Assembly (NCBI RefSeq): GCF_033441515.1
Contig: NZ_JAWQJT010000004.1
Location: 186,001 to 250,000, forward strand
Direction of reading: 5' to 3'
DNA: 64,000 bases
DNA from: Amycolatopsis solani
GTDB lineage: Bacteria > Actinomycetota > Actinomycetes > Mycobacteriales > Pseudonocardiaceae
The stretch's first letter is position 1. The number at the start of each line of letters is the position of its first letter. Shown piece by piece: positions 50,227-58,162 of the stretch. Under the pieces are notes generated by a model. The model searched no databases, was not told the DNA's origin, and worked only from the letters and a program-made list of their open reading frames with translations. A program made the position numbers and the translations under genes.

Positions 50227-52330
50227 GGGAACTCCTGAGGTGCGACGGGGAAACGAGAGCGGCCGCCGCGGCGACCATGCGGGCCGGTTCGGTGAACACC
50301 CGGATGCCGCGGTCGGCCAGCAGCGCCATGCCGTCGGCGGCCAGCGACCGGGTCACGAGCCAGGACACGAGCACGGGCTTGGTGCCGCCGTCCGCCGCGT
50401 CGGCGATCTGCCGCGCGACCCGGACGGCGTCTTCCCCCGCGATGCTGGTGAGCACCACGCAGACGAGGTCGACGCCGGGATCACCGGCCACCGACTCGAC
50501 GACGCGGCGCACGGTGCCCTCGGCGAAGGTCCCTTCCGCCGTGATGTCGAGCGGGTCGTCGACGTGGGCGAACGCCGGCAGCACGGCGGTCAGCTCGGCC
50601 GCGGTCCGCCCGTCGAACGCCGCCAGTTCCAGCCCGTGCTGGTCGACCAGGTCCGCGGTGGCGCTGCCCGCGCCGCCCGAGGTGGTGACCACCGCGACGC
50701 GGCCGCCGGCCGGCCGCGGCGTGTTGCCGAGCGTCCAGGCGACTTCGAGCAGGCCGGTCAGCTCGGTGACCTGCACCGCGCCCTCCTGCGCCAGCACCGC
50801 GCGGTAGGCCGCGCCGCTCCCGGCGAGCGCGCCCGAGTGCGAGGACACCGCGCGGCGGCCCGCTTCGGTCACGCCGGTCTTGAACACCGCCACCGGCACC
50901 GCGCGGGCCCGCGCGGCCGCCAGGGCGCGGCGGAAACGGCCGCCGTCGGGCACGCCTTCGAGGAACACCGCGATCGACCGGGTCGTGCCGAGCGTGGCGA
51001 AGTGCTCGAGGTAGTCGGCGACGTCCACTTGGGACTGGTTGCCGACCGTCACCCAGTCGCCGATGCCGTAGCCGTCGGCCAATTCCCTCGACACGAGGCT
51101 GCCCGCGACGGCGCCGCTCTGGGCGATCAGGCAGGTGCCCGACTCACGCAGCGCGAACCCGTTGACCGCCTGGCTGAACGTCGCGGCCATCCGGTGGCGC
51201 GCGCTCACGATGCCGATCGTGTTGGGTCCACACAGGACGGTAGTGGACCCGGCCACCGCGGCGCGCAGCTCGGCGTCGAGCAGCTGCCCTTCCGGGCCCG
51301 CTTCCCCGAATCCGGAAGCGAACACGATGACCGCCGGTACGCCGAGCCGGACGCATTCGCGGACCGATTCGACGGCGGCCTCGGCGGGCAAGGCGACGCA
51401 AACGAGGTCCGGCACCCCGGGCAGCTCGCCCAGAGACGCCACGGCGGGCAGCCCGCCGACGACCCCGCCGGCCGGGTTGACCGGGTGGAGGTCGCCCGCG
51501 AACCCGTGCTCGCGCAGCGCCGCCAGGACGCGGGCGCCGGGCCGGGTGGCGTCCCGGGAAGCGCCCACGACCGCGATGCTCCGCGGCCGGACCAGAGCGG
51601 TCAGGTCGGGGGTGCTTCCCCGCGGCTCGTCGGCGGTGACCGGCTCGAGCACCACGCGGGCGTCCAGCACGGCACACGTGCCGTCGGCGAACACCCGCAC
51701 CGGGTTGAGGTCCAGTTCGGACAGTTCCGGCACGGCTACGGCCAGCTCGGAAACCCGGGCCACCAGTTCGCAAAACTGTTTCGTGGCAACGGGCGGTGCG
51801 CCCCGGAACCCGGTCAGCAGCGGCGCGCACCGCAGCGACGCCAGCATCTCTTCCGCGTCCTCGGCGGTCACCGGGGCGACGCGGCGGGCGACGTCGCGGA
51901 ACAGCTCGACGGTCACGCCGCCGAGGCCGGCCACGACCACCGGGCCGAACGTCGGGTCCCGCACCCAGCCCAGGATGAGGTCCGTGCCCGGCGGAGCCAT
52001 CGGCTGCACGACGACGCGCGCGTCGGTCGCGCCCAGGGCCGCGACCCGCTCGAGGAGCCGGTCATGGGCCGCCGACACCGCCTCCGGCGTGGCGAGGCCG
52101 AGTTCGACCAGACCCGCGTCGGACTTGTGCAGCACCTCGTCGGTAAGCGCCTTCAGCACCACTGGCAACCCGAAGCCGCGCGCGACGGACACGGCCTCGT
52201 CCGCCGAACCCACCGGCGTGGCCGGGATGAACGGGAGGTCCAGCGGCGCGAGCAGTTCCCGCGCCGAGGCCTCGCCGAGCCCGCCCGGCGCCAGCCGCCG
52301 AGCTGCGACACGGACGTCGGTGGCGGTCAT
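50219..52330 (-). CDS. ADP-forming acyl-CoA synthetase (acetate-CoA ligase family)
   Basis: 703 residues. Domain order is ATP-grasp first (~1-225; VVLKALTDEVLHKSDAGLVELGL, ELDLNPVRVF) followed by the CoA-binding domain (~245; SIAVVGASRDATRPG) and the ligase domain with the phospho-His segment AVSSHSGALAGS. Many relatives have ATP-grasp at the C-terminus, so this is the permuted form seen in pimeloyl/feruloyl-type synthetases. It would activate an acid side chain for the acyl-CoA dehydrogenase just upstream. Confidence 0.85.
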   Translation of the reverse strand: MTATDVRVAARRLAPGGLGEASARELLAPLDLPFIPATPVGSADEAVSVARGFGLPVVLKALTDEVLHKSDAGLVELGLATPEAVSAAHDRLLERVAALGATDARVVVQPMAPPGTDLILGWVRDPTFGPVVVAGLGGVTVELFRDVARRVAPVTAEDAEEMLASLRCAPLLTGFRGAPPVATKQFCELVARVSELAVAVPELSELDLNPVRVFADGTCAVLDARVVLEPVTADEPRGSTPDLTALVRPRSIAVVGASRDATRPGARVLAALREHGFAGDLHPVNPAGGVVGGLPAVASLGELPGVPDLVCVALPAEAAVESVRECVRLGVPAVIVFASGFGEAGPEGQLLDAELRAAVAGSTTVLCGPNTIGIVSARHRMAATFSQAVNGFALRESGTCLIAQSGAVAGSLVSRELADGYGIGDWVTVGNQSQVDVADYLEHFATLGTTRSIAVFLEGVPDGGRFRRALAAARARAVPVAVFKTGVTEAGRRAVSSHSGALAGSGAAYRAVLAQEGAVQVTELTGLLEVAWTLGNTPRPAGGRVAVVTTSGGAGSATADLVDQHGLELAAFDGRTAAELTAVLPAFAHVDDPLDITAEGTFAEGTVRRVVESVAGDPGVDLVCVVLTSIAGEDAVRVARQIADAADGGTKPVLVSWLVTRSLAADGMALLADRGIRVFTEPARMVAAAAALVSPSHLRSSRV

Positions 52331-53496
52331 CGAGACTCCCCGCGGATGGCGTCCTTGGCGATCAGCACGCGGTGGATGTCGTTCGCGCCTTCGACGATCT
52401 GGAACACCTTCGCGTCCCGGTAGGCCCGCGCCACGGGGTACTCCTCGGACACGCCGTAGGCCCCGTGGATCTGGACCGCGTCGGTGGCGACGGCCTGCGC
52501 GACGTCGCTGGCGTACATCTTCGCCATGCTGGCCTCGACCCGGGCGCGTTCACCCCGCTGCATGGCCTGGGCGCACCGCTCGGTGAGCAGCCGCGCGGCC
52601 TGCACCGAGACGGCCATGTCCGCGATCTTCCGCTGCACCATCTGGAAGTCCGTGATCGGCTTGCCGAACACGACGCGGTCCCGCGCGTAGCGCACCGACG
52701 CGTCCAAACAGGACTGGGCGAGCCCCACGGCGCGGGACGCGACCGACAGGCGACCACGCTCCACGGCGTTCATCGCGACCGCGAAGCCGTCGCCTTCGGC
52801 ACCGAGCATCGCGTCCGGGCCGAGGCGGACGTCGTCGAAGACGAGGTCGCCGCTGCACAGCGGGCGGAAGCCCAGCTTGTTGCGCACCGGATTCTTGAGC
52901 ACGCCGGGGGTGTCCGCGGGCACGATGAACGCCGACAGGCCGCGACGGCCCAGTGCCGGATCCCGCGTGGCGAACGTGACGAAGAACGACGCCCGGTCCA
53001 GGTTGGTGATCCAGGCCTTCGCGCCGTTCAGCACGTAGCCGCCGCCCTCGCGGGTGTAGCGGGTCCGCGTGCCGGCCACGTCGCTGCCGGACCGCGGCTC
53101 GGTGACGCCGGCGCCGCCGAACAGCTTGCCCTCCGCGAGCGGCACCAGCCACCGCTGCTTCTGCTCGGTGGTGCCGAACTCCAGCAGGCCGGAGCCGACG
53201 AGCGCCGAGGGCATGCTCATCAGCACGCCCAGGCAGTGGTCGACGCGCGAAACCTCTTCGATGACGCGGGTGAACGTGACGTGGTCCAGGCCGAGGCCAC
53301 CCCACTCGGGCGGCACGACACCGCCGAAGAAGCCCAGCCGCGCCATGTCCTCGAGCAGGTCGGCGGGCAGTTCCTCGGCCGCGTCGTACTCGGCGACCCG
53401 TGGCGCCACCCGCTCCTGGACGAACTCGCGGACCAGGCCGACGATGGCGTCCCGTTCGGCCTCGGTCTGCGTCGGTTCGAGCAGTTCGGAGGTCAT
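52327..53496 (-). CDS. Acyl-CoA dehydrogenase
   Basis: 389 residues. Full ACAD chain: helical N-domain (GGVVPPEWGGLGLDH), beta-domain FAD motifs (GGAGVTEPRSGSDVAGT, NGAKAWITN) and C-domain ending FQIVEGANDIHR with the catalytic Glu. Desaturates an acyl-CoA, probably the product of the adjacent synthetase, with which it overlaps by 4 nt. Electrons go to ETF, not encoded here. Confidence 0.9.
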   Translation of the reverse strand: MTSELLEPTQTEAERDAIVGLVREFVQERVAPRVAEYDAAEELPADLLEDMARLGFFGGVVPPEWGGLGLDHVTFTRVIEEVSRVDHCLGVLMSMPSALVGSGLLEFGTTEQKQRWLVPLAEGKLFGGAGVTEPRSGSDVAGTRTRYTREGGGYVLNGAKAWITNLDRASFFVTFATRDPALGRRGLSAFIVPADTPGVLKNPVRNKLGFRPLCSGDLVFDDVRLGPDAMLGAEGDGFAVAMNAVERGRLSVASRAVGLAQSCLDASVRYARDRVVFGKPITDFQMVQRKIADMAVSVQAARLLTERCAQAMQRGERARVEASMAKMYASDVAQAVATDAVQIHGAYGVSEEYPVARAYRDAKVFQIVEGANDIHRVLIAKDAIRGESR

Positions 53497-53497
53497 C

Positions 53498-54562
53498 TCA
53501 GCCCGCCGCTTCCAGGTTCTTGCGCAGCCGCGGGTAGATGTCCAGCGCGGTGTCGCCGAGCATCAGGTCCAGGTCCTGCTCGGAGTGCGCGGGGATGCCG
53601 CGCAGGACGCCGGCGATGTCGTCGGCCCAGCCGGCCGTCGGCGTCTTCTTGTGCGAGCCGTCGCCGGGCCGCTCGGTGCCGAACACCACGCGGTCGCTGC
53701 CGATCACCTTGACCAGGAGAGCAAGCGCTTCCTCGCTGTAGAGGCAGGTGTCGTAGTAGAGCTTCCGGATCGCCTCGTCGAACGTCCCGCCGCGCTCGGT
53801 GCCCTGCCAGTACGTGCCGCGGAACCGGCCCACCTGGTAAGGGATAGCGCCGCCGCCGTGCGGCACGACGACCTTCAGGTCCGGGAAGACGTCGAAGACG
53901 TCCGACTGCACCAGTGACATCACCGCGGTGCTCTCTTCGGAGATGAAGTGCAGGCTCTGGTTTTCGCGCAGGGACACGCAGCCGCAGGAGTGCACCAGCA
54001 TCGGCAGCTCGTACTCCACCAGCTTTTCGTAGAGCGGGTACCAGTACTCGTCGCCGAGCCCGGGCACCTCCATCGGCGCCCGGCCCTCGCTCGGGTCCGG
54101 GTTGACGAGCACGCCGACGAAGCCCAGTTCGACGCAGCGCTCGAGCTCTTCGAACGCGACGGAGACCGGCTCGTTCCAGACCAGCGGGAGGTTGCAGATG
54201 CCCTGCAGCCGCTGCGGGTAGAACTGCACCTGGGTCGCGATCGCGTCGTTGACCGCCTGGGCCCACCAGTGCACGATCCGCGCGGGCTTCTCCGAGTGCA
54301 TCAGGCTGTAGGGCCGCGCGGAGACCAGCTGGACGTCGGTGCCGACCTTGTCCAGCCAGGCGATGTGCTCCTCGGCGAAGTGCTTGAGCTCCTCCGGCGG
54401 GATCACGCCGGTGCGGCCGTGCCCGAGGCCCTCCCGCGACTCGGAGAACCCCTTCAGCCGGCGGCCGTAGTGCCCGCGGCTGCCGATCAGGAACTCGCGG
54501 TAGGCGTAGAGCTCGGCGGGGGCGACGAGGTGACCGTGCACGTCGACGATCTTTCGGGGCAT
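53498..54562 (-). CDS. Amidohydrolase-2 family protein, ACMSD/LigJ-like (copy 2)
   Basis: 354 residues. VDVHGH (residues 6-11) gives the metal HxH, with His in MLVHSCGC, PHGGGAIPYQ and FGTERPGDGSHKKT. Paralogue of copy 1 at the operon end, 9 kb away; copy 2 is longer by an insert near residue 38. Two different amidohydrolases in one operon fit two steps, such as pyrone hydrolysis and oxalomesaconate hydration, or a ring decarboxylation. Confidence 0.8.
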   Translation of the reverse strand: MPRKIVDVHGHLVAPAELYAYREFLIGSRGHYGRRLKGFSESREGLGHGRTGVIPPEELKHFAEEHIAWLDKVGTDVQLVSARPYSLMHSEKPARIVHWWAQAVNDAIATQVQFYPQRLQGICNLPLVWNEPVSVAFEELERCVELGFVGVLVNPDPSEGRAPMEVPGLGDEYWYPLYEKLVEYELPMLVHSCGCVSLRENQSLHFISEESTAVMSLVQSDVFDVFPDLKVVVPHGGGAIPYQVGRFRGTYWQGTERGGTFDEAIRKLYYDTCLYSEEALALLVKVIGSDRVVFGTERPGDGSHKKTPTAGWADDIAGVLRGIPAHSEQDLDLMLGDTALDIYPRLRKNLEAAG

Positions 54563-54610
54563 GGAATGCGCTCCTCTTCAGGTGGTTCGGGACGGGGACG
54601 TCCGGGCGCG

Positions 54611-54844
54611 TCAGTCGATCAGCACCCGGATGGGGTGGCCGGTCTCGGTGTGGTGGCGGACGGCGGCCGCGATCGTCGGCTCGCCGATCGCCTCCCGCCA
54701 GCCGCACCCGGCGGCCCGGCACCAGGCGGTCGGCAGCCACTCGCCGCAGGCCGGGCAGATGCCGGTCCCGGTCCGGTGGCGGCCGTCGCGGCACCCGCCG
54801 TCGGGTGCGGAGTTCGGGGCGGTGGAATCCACGGGGCTTCCCAC
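54611..54844 (-). CDS. Small zinc-ribbon-like protein
   Basis: 77 residues from GTG 54844. One Cys group ICPACGEWLPTAWCRAAGCGW followed by HHTETGHPIRV, which resembles half of a UBP/zinc-ribbon fold (CxxC...CxxxxC...H...H). Seven nt after the Rieske gene and before amidohydrolase copy 2, in the same operon, so probably real. A metal-trafficking or accessory role for the oxygenase is speculation. Confidence 0.55.
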   Translation of the reverse strand: MGSPVDSTAPNSAPDGGCRDGRHRTGTGICPACGEWLPTAWCRAAGCGWREAIGEPTIAAAVRHHTETGHPIRVLID

Positions 54845-54851
54845 GGCTCGC

Positions 54852-56126
54852 TCAGCCGGCCTTCCGCACCACGGCGTCGATCCGCTCCGTGAGCGTGCTC
54901 AGCCGCGGGCTGTGGACACCCTGCGTCCGCAGGAACGACGCCATCGGGTTGGCGCCGCCACCGCCGATGCCGAGCTCCTTCTTCTCCTGGGGCAGCTGGA
55001 TCAGCTCGTCCCCGGTCGCCGCGTCGTGCACGTTCATCACGGCGCTGCCGGTCTCGTTGGCCTGCAGCTGGCTGCGGAGCAGGTTGCGGTAGAGCGCGAT
55101 GCCCTGGTCGGACGAGCTGAGGTGTTCGTCGTCGCGGGTGGTCAACGCGCCTTGCGTCACCCACACCATCGCGTCCTGCGAGTCGATGGTGTCCATCAGG
55201 AAGGTGCCGTCGGCGTCCTGAAGCTTCACCTCGTAGGTGTCGGGCAGCGCGCGGACCTCCTCGACGAGGTTCGCGTACTCGTCGGGCACGTCGTAGTAGC
55301 AGTACCAGAAGTGCAGCGTGTGGTGGTCGTCGATGGGCACGCGGATCTGGAAGGAGCTCAGCCCGTGGCCACCCACCTTGAGGATGTTCGGGAAGTAGAC
55401 CGGGTGGCCGACCTTCCAGTCCTCGTCGTCCTCGGTCTGGCCTTCGCGCAGGCGGCGCTTGATGATGCCGTAGTCGACGAGGTCGAAGCCGATCTTGATG
55501 TGGTGTCCACCGAGGACGGTCGGCTCTTCGCCTGCCCGCTCGAGGTGGTAGTTGAACAACCGCCCGTGCAGCCACTCGACGTGGGTCGGGTCGAACGAGT
55601 TCTCCATGATCTGCAGCCAGTTGCAGGGGATCACCGCGTAGCCGATGTCCCGGAAGCGCGTCGGGCTCTCCTCCAGCGCGAACAGGTCCAGCCGCGGCAG
55701 GGCCGGTGCCGGCGACTCCCCGAGGTAGGCGAAGACCAGCCCGCCGAGCGCCCGGACCGGGTAGCTCGTGGTGCGCGCCCGCGCCTGCAGTTGAGCCGAC
55801 GGCGGCATCTGGTTCGGTTGTTCCAGGCATTCGCCCTGCGGGGAGAACTTCCAGCCGTGGTAAGGACATCGCAGCCCGGACCCGTCCGGGAACCCGTAGC
55901 CGAGCGAAGCCCCGCGGTGCGGGCACCGCTCCGCCACCAAGCCCAGTTCGCCCGTCTCGGCGCGGAACAGCACGAGGTCTTCCCCGAGCAGCCGGACCCG
56001 CTTCACCGGATTGGTGTCGAGATCCGTCTCGGTCGCCACCGGAAGCCAGTAACGCCGGTACAGCGCGCCGGCGGGGGTGTCACGGCCGACGCGGCTGTAG
56101 CGCTCGTTGACGTCTGGTTGCAGCAT
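54852..56126 (-). CDS. Rieske non-heme iron oxygenase, alpha subunit (phthalate-dioxygenase type)
   Basis: 424 residues from ATG 56126 (GGGAGG upstream). Rieske [2Fe-2S] motif CPHRGASLGYG...CPYHGWKF near 68-93; mononuclear iron site NSFDPTHVEWLHGR (D..H....H). Single-subunit oxygenases of this group take electrons from a PDR-type reductase, which exists at 28482-29465 under the same operator type. They hydroxylate or demethylate aromatic acids. First gene of the operon; operator copy 10 is 77 bp upstream. Substrate unknown. Confidence 0.9.
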   Translation of the reverse strand: MLQPDVNERYSRVGRDTPAGALYRRYWLPVATETDLDTNPVKRVRLLGEDLVLFRAETGELGLVAERCPHRGASLGYGFPDGSGLRCPYHGWKFSPQGECLEQPNQMPPSAQLQARARTTSYPVRALGGLVFAYLGESPAPALPRLDLFALEESPTRFRDIGYAVIPCNWLQIMENSFDPTHVEWLHGRLFNYHLERAGEEPTVLGGHHIKIGFDLVDYGIIKRRLREGQTEDDEDWKVGHPVYFPNILKVGGHGLSSFQIRVPIDDHHTLHFWYCYYDVPDEYANLVEEVRALPDTYEVKLQDADGTFLMDTIDSQDAMVWVTQGALTTRDDEHLSSSDQGIALYRNLLRSQLQANETGSAVMNVHDAATGDELIQLPQEKKELGIGGGGANPMASFLRTQGVHSPRLSTLTERIDAVVRKAG

Positions 56127-56202
56127 CAGCGTCCTCCCTTGCCCCGGACCAGGCGATCGCGGTCCGGCAGGCGACGGACTCCTTCGTCCGATCGCTCATG
56201 TA

Positions 56203-56222
56203 GGTTAATCATAGGAGCATTA
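56203..56222 (+). promoter_or_regulatory. Island operator copy 10
   Basis: GGTTAATCATAGGAGCATTA, upstream of the Rieske operon, in the orientation opposite to transcription. Confidence 0.8.
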
Positions 56223-56389
56223 GTCGTCAAGATGGTCTCACCAGGGCTTCGGTCGCCGAGCCGGCACACCGAGCCGCGATGCCGCGTGCCGACCGCGGGC
56301 ACGAACGCGACCGCCGGATGCCCGCACCACGCACAGGGCAGACCACCCAGAGGAACCTCCGCCATCGACCTCATCCCCTTCGCGGCACC

Positions 56390-56688
56390 CCTTGCGCCGC
56401 GCGCTCGAACTGGCGCTCACCAACCGGACGCTGACCGCGGACGAGGCCCGCGACTGGGGACTCGCGACCGCGATGGTCGACGACTCCGTCCTCCTGGACG
56501 AAGCGCGCGGGCTGGCCGGCCGGCTCGCCGGGATGGCGCCCGGCGCGCCGGCGGCGACCAAGCGCCTCGTCCGGTCCGCGACGAGCCGGAGCCGGGACGA
56601 GCAGCTCGACGAGGAGGCCGAAGCCATCACCGCGCCGGCCGCCACCGGCACCGCCCGGCAGGCGATCTCGGAGTTCGCCCGGCGCTGA
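56390..56688 (+). pseudogene. C-terminal remnant of an enoyl-CoA hydratase/isomerase
   Basis: The frame reads RRALELALTNRTLTADEA then GLATAMVDD, VLLDEARGLAGRLA and ATKRLVRSA, the classic last third of a crotonase-family protein (the part after the oxyanion hole and catalytic region). About 150 N-terminal residues are absent and no matching sequence lies upstream. A relic of an upstream-deleted gene. Confidence 0.7.
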
Positions 56689-56724
56689 CCCCGCGACGGC
56701 GTGGCGGGTGCGGGTGCCCACCGG

Positions 56725-57525
56725 TCAGGTGACGTTGCGGATCAGTCCGCCGTCGACCCGCAGGTTGGCGCCGCTGACGTAATCGGCCAGCGGGCTGCAG
56801 ATGTAGGCGACCGCCGCCGCGATCTCCTCCGGCTTGCCGAACCGGCCGGTGTCGTTCGGGATGAGGTCCCGCACGGCGCCGCGCTCGATCTCCTCCCACG
56901 TCTCGCCCCACCCGCGGGCAGGGGCGATGCCAGTGAGGAGCTCCTTCACCGACTCCACCAGAATGGCGCCGGGCGCGACCACATTGGACGTCACGCCGGT
57001 GTCCTTCAACTCGCGGGCGAGGGACACGGTGAGGTTGTGCCGGGCCGCCAGCGTCGCGTTGTACTGGGGGTGCGACTGCATCGGCTGGGTCGCCAGCCCG
57101 CCGCCGATGGTGACCACCCGGCCCCACCGCCGGTCGCGCATCCGCGGCACCAGGTGCCGGATCATCCGGACCCCGGAGATCACGTTGCCCTCGTAGGTGT
57201 CGCGCCAGTCCTCGGGAGTGGCGTCGGTCCAGGACAGGTGCTCGTACGCGCCCGCGTTGTTGACCAGGATGTCGATCGGGCCGCCGGCCAGCGCGGCGGT
57301 CGCGACGGCGGCGGCACCCTCGTCCGTGGTGAGGTCACCGATGGCCACCGCGCTCCGCCCGCCCTGGTCCCGGATCGCCGCGGCGACCTTTTCGGTCCGT
57401 GCGACGTCGCGGCCGTGCACCACGACCTCGACCCCCTCCGCGGCGAGGCGCCCGGCGATGGCTTCGCCGAGACCCGAGCTCGACCCGGTCACCAGCGCGC
57501 GCTTGCCTGTCAGTTGAAGATCCAT
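56725..57525 (-). CDS. Divergent SDR-fold protein (YNATLAARHN type), copy B
   Basis: 266 residues. Close paralogue of copy A (26193-26972): TGSSSGLGEAIA, VTIGGGLA in place of the Ser strand, YNATLAARHNLTVSLARELK, FGKPEEIAAAVAY, SGANLRVDGG. Shares the loss of catalytic Ser and Lys. The upstream region (57570-57616) has the same GTATAC/GTAGAC operator pair as copy A, although the neighbouring regulator here is MarR. Probably under the TetR encoded at 27031. Confidence 0.8.
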   Translation of the reverse strand: MDLQLTGKRALVTGSSSGLGEAIAGRLAAEGVEVVVHGRDVARTEKVAAAIRDQGGRSAVAIGDLTTDEGAAAVATAALAGGPIDILVNNAGAYEHLSWTDATPEDWRDTYEGNVISGVRMIRHLVPRMRDRRWGRVVTIGGGLATQPMQSHPQYNATLAARHNLTVSLARELKDTGVTSNVVAPGAILVESVKELLTGIAPARGWGETWEEIERGAVRDLIPNDTGRFGKPEEIAAAVAYICSPLADYVSGANLRVDGGLIRNVT

Positions 57526-57569
57526 TGTTCGCCTCGATGTCGTTCTCCACCGGCGGCGGCTCCGCCGAT

Positions 57570-57616
57570 GTATACGACTGTAGACTTCACTGGGTAACTT
57601 GTCTACGGGTGTATAC
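57570..57616. promoter_or_regulatory. Second TetR operator pair, upstream of SDR copy B
   Basis: GTATACGACTGTAGAC (57570-57585) and GTCTACGGGTGTATAC (57601-57616) in inverted order, 15 bp apart. The outer hexamers are identical to those at 26990-27030; the spacer is 6 bp longer. Confidence 0.75.
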
Positions 57617-57630
57617 CGTGACCAATTAGA

Positions 57631-57654
57631 CAGGCTACCTGTTCAGGTTGCCTG
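57631..57654. promoter_or_regulatory. MarR operator palindrome
   Basis: CAGGCTACCTG, TT, CAGGTTGCCTG: a 24-bp dyad with one mismatch per arm, ending 13 bp before the MarR start. Likely autoregulatory site also controlling the downstream exporter. Confidence 0.8.
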
Positions 57655-57667
57655 TACTCTCGGTCGC

Positions 57668-58162
57668 ATGAACGAAGACGACTCGGACCCTTCGGCGACC
57701 CTCGCCGCAGGTCTGGACCTGGCCGTCCAGCGCTTTCGCGGACGGCTCCGCACCGAAGGGCTCCGGCTGCCCGTCCCCTGGACCAGGAGTCAGCTCGTCA
57801 CCCTGGACCGCATCGTCCGCGCTACCGCCGTCACGACGAGTGAGCTCGCCGCGGCGGAGCACATGCGCCCGCAGTCGATGGCCCAGATCGTCACCGCGCT
57901 GGAGCGCGACGACCTGATCGAACGCCGTCCCGACCCCGCGGACGCGCGCCGCATGCTGATCGAGCCGACCGCCAAGGGGCGCGAAACGGTCCGGACCGCG
58001 TCCGCCCTGCGGAACACGTGGCTCGCCGATGCCCTGGACCAGGAGCTGACCGACGAAGAACGCGACCTCGTGCCGAAGCTGATCGAGCTCCTCGACCGGC
58101 TCTCCGGGACGCGGACCGTCCGCTCGCGCCCCGCGGCGCCCTGGCCTCCGGCGGACCGGTGA
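57668..58162 (+). CDS. MarR family regulator
   Basis: 164 residues from ATG 57668. Winged-helix core (TRSQLVTLDRIVRATAVTTSELAAAEHMRPQ, then VTALERDDLIERRPDPADARRMLIEPT) with flanking dimer helices. The wing DPADARRM is typical. No ribosome site stands out before the ATG. Overlaps the MFS gene as GTGA, the standard repressor-exporter pair that responds to a toxic ligand. Confidence 0.9.
   Translation: MNEDDSDPSATLAAGLDLAVQRFRGRLRTEGLRLPVPWTRSQLVTLDRIVRATAVTTSELAAAEHMRPQSMAQIVTALERDDLIERRPDPADARRMLIEPTAKGRETVRTASALRNTWLADALDQELTDEERDLVPKLIELLDRLSGTRTVRSRPAAPWPPADR

Noticed and set aside
56126..56374. Small minus-strand frame with CAWCGHP and a Cys further on
   Set aside because: It reads straight through operator copy 10 and overlaps the Rieske start codon; the Cys pair is suggestive, but I cannot support a gene.
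56390..56688. Intact small enoyl-CoA hydratase-like gene
   Set aside because: The catalytic and oxyanion-hole part is absent, so it can only be a relic.
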